Shown: piece after piece, positions 59,793 to 64,000 of the stretch | Position numbering within the stretch: the stretch's first letter is position 1 | Layout: every line of letters begins with the position of its first letter | DNA from: Burkholderiaceae bacterium | Lineage (GTDB): Bacteria; Pseudomonadota; Gammaproteobacteria; Burkholderiales; Burkholderiaceae_C | Length of the DNA stretch: 64,000 nucleotides | Direction: 5' to 3' | NCBI GenBank assembly: GCA_024235895.1 | Contig: JACKLM010000002.1 | Coordinates: 434,001 to 498,000, forward strand | Notes under the pieces: generated by a model | What the model saw: the letters and a program-made list of their open reading frames with translations, nothing else | Told to the model about the DNA's origin: nothing | Databases searched by the model: none | Program-made: the position numbers and the translations under genes

Positions 59793-61103
59793 TCACGATG
59801 TCTTGAAATTGGCCTTCTTCAATAGCGATTCGTACTGCTGGCTCATCACGTAGCTTTGGACCTGGGCCCAGAAGTCCATCGTGACGACGACGATGATCAG
59901 CAGCGAGGTGCCGCCGAAGTAAAAGGGTACGTTGTAGCGCAGGATCAGGAACTCGGGAAGCAGGCACACGATCGTGATGTAGATCGCGCCGGCCAGCGTG
60001 AGCCGCCCGAGGATGCGGTCGATGTGACGCGCGGTCTGCTCGCCGGGACGGATCCCGGGGATGAAGGCGCCGCTCTTCTTGAGGTTGTCCGCGGTCTCGC
60101 GGCTGTTGAACACCAGCGCCGTGTAGAAGAAGCAGAAGAAGACGATCATGCCGGCGTACAGCAGCACGTAGATCGGCTGCCCTGGCGACAGCGCGCTGGC
60201 CAGGTCGCGCAGCCAGCGCACGCCCTCGCCGGTGGCGAACCAGCCGACGACGGTGGCCGGCAGCAGGATGATCGACGACGCGAAGATCGGCGGGATCACG
60301 CCGGCCATGTTGAGCTTGAGCGGCAGGTGCGACGACTGCCCGCCATAGACCTTGTTGCCGACCTGGCGCTTGGCGTAGTTGACCAGGATCTTGCGCTGGC
60401 CGCGCTCGACGAAGACGACGCCGTAGGTCACGAGGATCACGAGCGCGATGATGAGCAGGCTGACGATGATGCTCATCGCCCCGGTGCGCACGAGCTCGAA
60501 CAGCCCGCCGATCGCGCTCGGCAGTCCGGCGACGATGCTGGCGAAGATCAGCAGCGAGATGCCGTTGCCGAGCCCGCGCTCGGTGATCTGCTCGCCCAGC
60601 CACATCAGGAACATCGTGCCGGCGACGAGGCTGACGACCGCCGTCATGCGGAATCCGAACCCGGGGTTGATCACCAGCCCGGGCGAACCCTCGAGCGCGA
60701 GTGCGATGCCCAGCGACTGGAACAGCGCCAGCACCAGCGTCCCGTAGCGCGTGTACTGCGTGATCTTCCGCCGCCCGGCCTCGCCTTCCTTCTTCAACGC
60801 CTCGAGCGTCGGCACGACGTAGGTCATCAGCTGCATGATGATCGACGCCGAGATGTACGGCATGATCCCGAGCGCGAACACCGCGAAGCGCGACAGCGCG
60901 CCGCCCGAGAACATGTTGAACAGGCTCAGGATGCCGCCCGACTGCTGGTTGAAGAGCTCCTCCAGCTGCTGCGGGTTGATCCCCGGCACCGGGATGTGCG
61001 CACCGATGCGGTAGACGAGCAGCGCCAGCAGCAGGAAGACGATGCGGCGACGCAGGTCGCCGAACTTCCCGCTGCGCGCGAGCTGGTTCGCGTTGGTGGC
61101 CAC
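59793..61103 (-). CDS. secY: Preprotein translocase subunit SecY
   Basis: 436 residues with ten membrane helices. Motifs: FLLLALLVYRIGAHIPVPGI (TM1), plug region GGILSLFNMFSGGALSRFAV, LGIMPYISASIIMQLMTYVV, cytosolic loop GQRKILVNYAKRQVGNKVYG, and NLKKSGAFIPGIRPGEQT. It forms the Sec channel with SecE and SecG. 22 nt after rplO. Confidence 0.98.
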   Translation of the reverse strand: MATNANQLARSGKFGDLRRRIVFLLLALLVYRIGAHIPVPGINPQQLEELFNQQSGGILSLFNMFSGGALSRFAVFALGIMPYISASIIMQLMTYVVPTLEALKKEGEAGRRKITQYTRYGTLVLALFQSLGIALALEGSPGLVINPGFGFRMTAVVSLVAGTMFLMWLGEQITERGLGNGISLLIFASIVAGLPSAIGGLFELVRTGAMSIIVSLLIIALVILVTYGVVFVERGQRKILVNYAKRQVGNKVYGGQSSHLPLKLNMAGVIPPIFASSIILLPATVVGWFATGEGVRWLRDLASALSPGQPIYVLLYAGMIVFFCFFYTALVFNSRETADNLKKSGAFIPGIRPGEQTARHIDRILGRLTLAGAIYITIVCLLPEFLILRYNVPFYFGGTSLLIIVVVTMDFWAQVQSYVMSQQYESLLKKANFKTS

Positions 61104-61125
61104 GCCCCGCGGTCCCTTCGCCCGG

Positions 61126-61578
61126 TCAGGCCGCCGCGCCCGGCCCGGCCTCGACGCTGCCGCCGGCCGCCTCGATCGCCGCCTTGGCGCCCGCAGTCGC
61201 GGCGATGCCGCGCAGCACGACGCGGCGCGTGATCTCGCCGGCCTTGATGACCTTGGCGTAGCGCACGCGCTGGCCGACGGCGCCGACCTGCTTCAGCGTG
61301 GCCAGGTCGATCTCGTCCAGCCCGAGCCGCTCGAGCTCGCGCAGCGGAACCTCGGTGTGCAGCGCCGCAGTCGTCGACTTGAAGCCGCGTTTGGGGAGCC
61401 GGCGCTGCAGCGGCATCTGACCGCCCTCGAAGCCGACCTTGTGAAAGCCGCCGGCACGCGACTTCTGGCCCTTGTGGCCGCGGCCCGCGGTCTTGCCCAG
61501 GCCCGAGCCGATGCCGCGGCCGACGCGGCGGCGCGCCTTCTTGGCTCCGGCAGACGGCTTGATCGTGTTGAGTTCCAT
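61126..61578 (-). CDS. rplO: 50S ribosomal protein L15
   Basis: 150 residues (MELNTIKPSAGAKKARRRVG), with the conserved GRGIGSGLGKTAGRGHKGQK and FEGGQMPLQRRLPKRGFKS. The C-terminus ends EAAGGSVEAGPGAAA. 17 nt after rpmD. Confidence 0.98.
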   Translation of the reverse strand: MELNTIKPSAGAKKARRRVGRGIGSGLGKTAGRGHKGQKSRAGGFHKVGFEGGQMPLQRRLPKRGFKSTTAALHTEVPLRELERLGLDEIDLATLKQVGAVGQRVRYAKVIKAGEITRRVVLRGIAATAGAKAAIEAAGGSVEAGPGAAA

Positions 61579-61595
61579 CGTCAGACTCCCCGGGT

Positions 61596-61781
61596 TCAGC
61601 CGACCAGGCGCACGAGGTAGGCGACCTTGTCGATCATGCCGCGCACCGCCGGCGTGTCCTCGAGCGTGCGCTCGCTGTTCAGACGCCGCAGGCCCAGCCC
61701 GCGCACGGTGGCGCGGTGGTCCTGGCGCGTGCCGGCGACGCTGCGCACGAGCTTGACGGTCAGGGTCTTCTTGTCGGACAT
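61596..61781 (-). CDS. rpmD: 50S ribosomal protein L30
   Basis: 61 residues from ATG 61781 (MSDKKTLTVKLVRSVAGTRQ), with the family block ATVRGLGLRRLNSERTLEDT and VRGMIDKVAYLVRLV. Located between rpsE and rplO as usual, with GAGGAAACCGAG upstream. Confidence 0.97.
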   Translation of the reverse strand: MSDKKTLTVKLVRSVAGTRQDHRATVRGLGLRRLNSERTLEDTPAVRGMIDKVAYLVRLVG

Positions 61782-61804
61782 CTCGGTTTCCTCGCGCGCC
61801 GCGC

Positions 61805-62323
61805 TCACTCGAAGATCTGCTCGACGGTCTTGCCGCGCTTGGCGGCGACCTCGGAAGCGGTCGTCGACTTGCGCAGCGCGTCCAGCGTCGCGCGCACCAT
61901 GTTGTAGGGGTTGGACGTGCCGGTGCTCTTGGCGACGATGTCGGTCACGCCGAGCACCTCGAACACCGCCCGCATCGGGCCGCCGGCAATGATGCCGTCG
62001 CCCGGCTTGGCCGGTGCCATCAGCACCCGCGCCGCACCGTGGTGGCCGGCGACGTTGTGGTGGATGGTGCCGTTCTTCAGCGCGACCTTGAACATGTCGC
62101 GGCGCGCGGCCTCCATCGCCTTTTGCACCGCCACCGGCACTTCCTTGGCCTTGCCCTTGCCCATGCCGATGCGGCCGTCGCCGTCGCCGACGACCGTCAG
62201 CGCGGCGAAGCTCAGCGTGCGTCCGCCCTTGACGACCTTGGTGACGCGGTTGACCGCGATCATCTTCTCCTTCAGGCCGTCGTCGTTGCCCTCGATCTGG
62301 GCGCGCGGGGTGAACCTTGCCAT
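61805..62323 (-). CDS. rpsE: 30S ribosomal protein S5
   Basis: 172 residues (MARFTPRAQIEGNDDGLKEK), with VNRVTKVVKGGRTLSFAALT, VGDGDGRIGMGKGKAKEVPV and GGPMRAVFEVLGVTDIVAKS. 23 nt before rpmD; AAGGACAACG upstream of ATG. Confidence 0.98.
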   Translation of the reverse strand: MARFTPRAQIEGNDDGLKEKMIAVNRVTKVVKGGRTLSFAALTVVGDGDGRIGMGKGKAKEVPVAVQKAMEAARRDMFKVALKNGTIHHNVAGHHGAARVLMAPAKPGDGIIAGGPMRAVFEVLGVTDIVAKSTGTSNPYNMVRATLDALRKSTTASEVAAKRGKTVEQIFE

Positions 62324-62353
62324 CGTCGTTGTCCTTTCTTCGCCCGGCCGCGG

Positions 62354-62713
62354 TCAGAACTGCAGGCCGGCTTCGCGCGCCGCCTCGGCCAGCGCCTTGA
62401 CGCGGCCGTGGAAGGCGAATCCCGAGCGGTCGAAGGCGACGCGCTCGACGCCCGCGGCACGCGCCTTCTCGGCGATGCGCCTGCCGATCACGGCCGCAGC
62501 GGCGACGCTGCCTCCGCTGGCCAGCTCGGCGCGGACGTCCTTCTCCAGCGTCGACGCGCTCGCCAGCACACGTGCGCCGTCGCCGGAGATCACGCTGGCG
62601 TAGATGTGCGCGTTGCTGCGGTGCACGGCGAGCCGCACGACGCCCTGCTGGGCGATGCGCGCGCGCGTCTGACGAGCCCGGCGCAGACGCTGCTGCTTCT
62701 TGTCGGCCATCAT
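62354..62713 (-). CDS. rplR: 50S ribosomal protein L18
   Basis: 119 residues from the first of two adjacent ATGs (MMADKKQQRLRRARQTRARI), which is better spaced from AGGGAG. Conserved VRLAVHRSNAHIYASVISGD, ASASTLEKDV, AFDRSGFAFHGRVKALAEAA. Binds 5S rRNA. Confidence 0.97.
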   Translation of the reverse strand: MMADKKQQRLRRARQTRARIAQQGVVRLAVHRSNAHIYASVISGDGARVLASASTLEKDVRAELASGGSVAAAAVIGRRIAEKARAAGVERVAFDRSGFAFHGRVKALAEAAREAGLQF

Positions 62714-62725
62714 CGTGGTGCTCCC

Positions 62726-63262
62726 TTACTTCTTCTTCGTCTCTTTGAGGACCACGCGCTCGTTGGCGTAGCGGATCCCCTTGCCCTTGTACGGCTCGGG
62801 CGGCCGGACCGCGCGCACCTCGGCGGCGATCTGGCCGACCGCCTGGCGGTCGGCGCCCTTGATGACGATCTCGGTCGGCGTCGGGCACTCGACCTTGATG
62901 CCCTCGGGCATCTCCTTGGCGACCGGGTGCGAATAGCCCACCTGCAGGTTGAGCCGGTTGCCCTGCGCCTGCGCGCGGTAGCCGACGCCGACCAGGTTGA
63001 GCTTGCGCTCGAAGCCCTTGCTGACGCCTCGCACCATGTTGGCGAGCACCGCGCGCGTGGTGCCGCGCAACGCGCCGGCCTCGACCGCCTTGTCGTCGGT
63101 GAGTTCCACGCGCAGCCGGCTGCCGTCGCGCTCCAGCCGCACCAGCCGGTGCACCGGCTGGGTCAGCGCACCGCCAGCGCCCTTGACGGTGACGCTGTCG
63201 GACGAAACCGAGACGTCCACGCCCTGCGGGATCTCGATCGGCATCTTTCCAATGCGGGACAT
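62726..63262 (-). CDS. rplF: 50S ribosomal protein L6
   Basis: 178 residues (MSRIGKMPIEIPQGVDVSVS), with two L6 domains, GVSKGFERKLNLVGVGYRAQ, LQVGYSHPVAKEMPEGIKVE and the terminal PPEPYKGKGIRYANERVVLK. 12 nt before rplR. Confidence 0.98.
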   Translation of the reverse strand: MSRIGKMPIEIPQGVDVSVSSDSVTVKGAGGALTQPVHRLVRLERDGSRLRVELTDDKAVEAGALRGTTRAVLANMVRGVSKGFERKLNLVGVGYRAQAQGNRLNLQVGYSHPVAKEMPEGIKVECPTPTEIVIKGADRQAVGQIAAEVRAVRPPEPYKGKGIRYANERVVLKETKKK

Positions 63263-63275
63263 GTCGACTGCCTCC

Positions 63276-63671
63276 TCAGGCCACGTAGCAAAGGACCTCG
63301 CCGCCGACGCCGGAGGCGCGCGCCTTGCGGTCGGTCATGACGCCGCGCGGGGTCGTGACGATCGCCACCCCCAGGCCGTTCATGACCTGCGGGATGTCGT
63401 GGCGGCCCTTGTAGACGCGCAGGCCCGGGCGGCTGACCCGCTCGATGCGCTCGATCACCGGACGGCCGGCGTAGTACTTCAGCGTCACGTCGAGCTCGGT
63501 CTTGCCGCCGTCGCTGCGCACGGCGAAGTCGTCGATGTAGCCCTCGTCCTTCAGCACCTGCGCGATCGCGACCTTGAGCTTGGACGACGGCATCGTCACC
63601 GACGCCTTCTCCACGCGCTGGGCGTTGCGGATGCGGGTCAACATGTCGGCGATGGGATCACTCATGCTCAT
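63276..63671 (-). CDS. rpsH: 30S ribosomal protein S8
   Basis: 131 residues (MSMSDPIADMLTRIRNAQRV), with VEKASVTMPSSKLKVAIAQV, the conserved RVSRPGLRVYKGRHDIPQVM and GLGVAIVTTPRGVMTDRKAR. First ATG 63671 is chosen because AGGAG lies 8 nt upstream. S8 is the spc operon translational repressor in many bacteria. Confidence 0.98.
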   Translation of the reverse strand: MSMSDPIADMLTRIRNAQRVEKASVTMPSSKLKVAIAQVLKDEGYIDDFAVRSDGGKTELDVTLKYYAGRPVIERIERVSRPGLRVYKGRHDIPQVMNGLGVAIVTTPRGVMTDRKARASGVGGEVLCYVA

Positions 63672-63699
63672 CGATGTTCTCCTGCGGTCCTCGCGCCGA

Positions 63700-64000
63700 T
63701 CACCAGCTGGCCTTGATCACGCCCGGGATGTCGCCCTTGAAGGCGAGCTCGCGGATCTTGTTGCGCGACAGGCCGAACAGGCGGAAGGTGCCGCGCGCGC
63801 GCCCTGTCAGCGCGCAGCGGCTGCGCAGCCGTGTGGGATTCGCGTTGCGCGGAAGCTTCTGCAGCTCCAGGCGCGCGAGGTAGCGCTCCTCCTCGGAGCG
63901 CTGCTGGTCGCCGATGACGCCCTGGAGCTCGGCGCGCTTCTTCGCGTACTTGGCGACCAGTTGTTCGCGCTTGGCCTCGCGCTGCTTGATGGACTTCTTC
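63700..64000 (-). CDS. rpsN: 30S ribosomal protein S14 (5' end outside window)
   Basis: The frame runs from the window edge (KKSIKQREAKREQLVAKYAK) to TGA 63700-63702 and contains LQKLPRNANPTRLRSRCALT, GRARGTFRLFGLSRNKIREL and the terminal GDIPGVIKASW. Only the start codon and the second residue are missing, so full length is about 101-102 residues. It is the long form lacking the zinc-ribbon CxxC. Confidence 0.97.
   Translation of the reverse strand, partial: KKSIKQREAKREQLVAKYAKKRAELQGVIGDQQRSEEERYLARLELQKLPRNANPTRLRSRCALTGRARGTFRLFGLSRNKIRELAFKGDIPGVIKASW

Overview
The window is very GC-rich and has the usual codon bias of the order Burkholderiales (Betaproteobacteria). The spc and alpha ribosomal operons at the right end and an imp-type type VI secretion locus at the left end support this. 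A recurring palindrome-rich intergenic element looks like those of Rubrivivax/Roseateles/Leptothrix relatives; that placement rests on recall, not on a search.

Region 1 (1-19208, minus strand) is most of a T6SS cluster. Transcription order is tssA, tssB, tssC, hcp, a second hcp-like gene, tagJ, tssE, tssF, tssG, tssH (clpV), a TPR-methyltransferase, vgrG, then accessory genes (DUF6484, DUF2169, a ketosynthase-fold pseudoenzyme). It ends in a frameshifted PAAR-like (DUF4150) effector at the window edge. The membrane complex genes (tssJ, tssL, tssM) and tssK are not in the window. Upstream of tssA (19330-20280) lies a decayed peptidoglycan-binding/cell-wall-hydrolase gene with stops, frameshifts, an apparent catalytic Cys-to-Arg change and a REP-like hairpin insertion.

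Region 2 (20293-24762) holds a hybrid histidine kinase, a LuxR-type response regulator, an initiator tRNA-fMet and selO.

Region 3 (24872-49345, plus strand) is one tightly overlapping operon led by a GntR/FCD regulator with a near-perfect 19-bp palindrome at its promoter. Next come thiolase, acyl-CoA ligase, two hydantoinase/oxoprolinase-like subunits, acyl-CoA dehydrogenase, a split B12-dependent mutase, a three-subunit molybdenum hydroxylase, a family III CoA-transferase, a branched-chain-type ABC transporter, a second acyl-CoA ligase, and a 3-hydroxyacyl-CoA dehydrogenase/enoyl-CoA hydratase fusion. The enzyme set and order match the iaa cluster for anaerobic indole-3-acetate degradation in Aromatoleum. 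In that scheme the Mo enzyme hydroxylates the pyrrole ring, the hydantoinase pair opens it to a 2-aminophenylsuccinate, and CoA transfer and B12 rearrangement give a benzylmalonyl-CoA. Oxidative decarboxylation and beta-oxidation then lead to 2-aminobenzoyl-CoA and acetyl-CoA.

Region 4 (49346-55973) begins with a gene-free, hairpin-rich stretch. It continues with an alpha/beta hydrolase (minus), a fused indolepyruvate/2-oxoacid ferredoxin oxidoreductase that could feed the indoleacetate pathway from tryptophan, and an NnrS-family membrane protein typical of denitrifiers.

Region 5 (56016-64000, minus strand) is the distal spc operon and the alpha operon: rpsN (partial), rpsH, rplF, rplR, rpsE, rpmD, rplO, secY, infA, rpmJ, rpsM, rpsK, rpsD, rpoA, rplQ, followed by a hairpin terminator.
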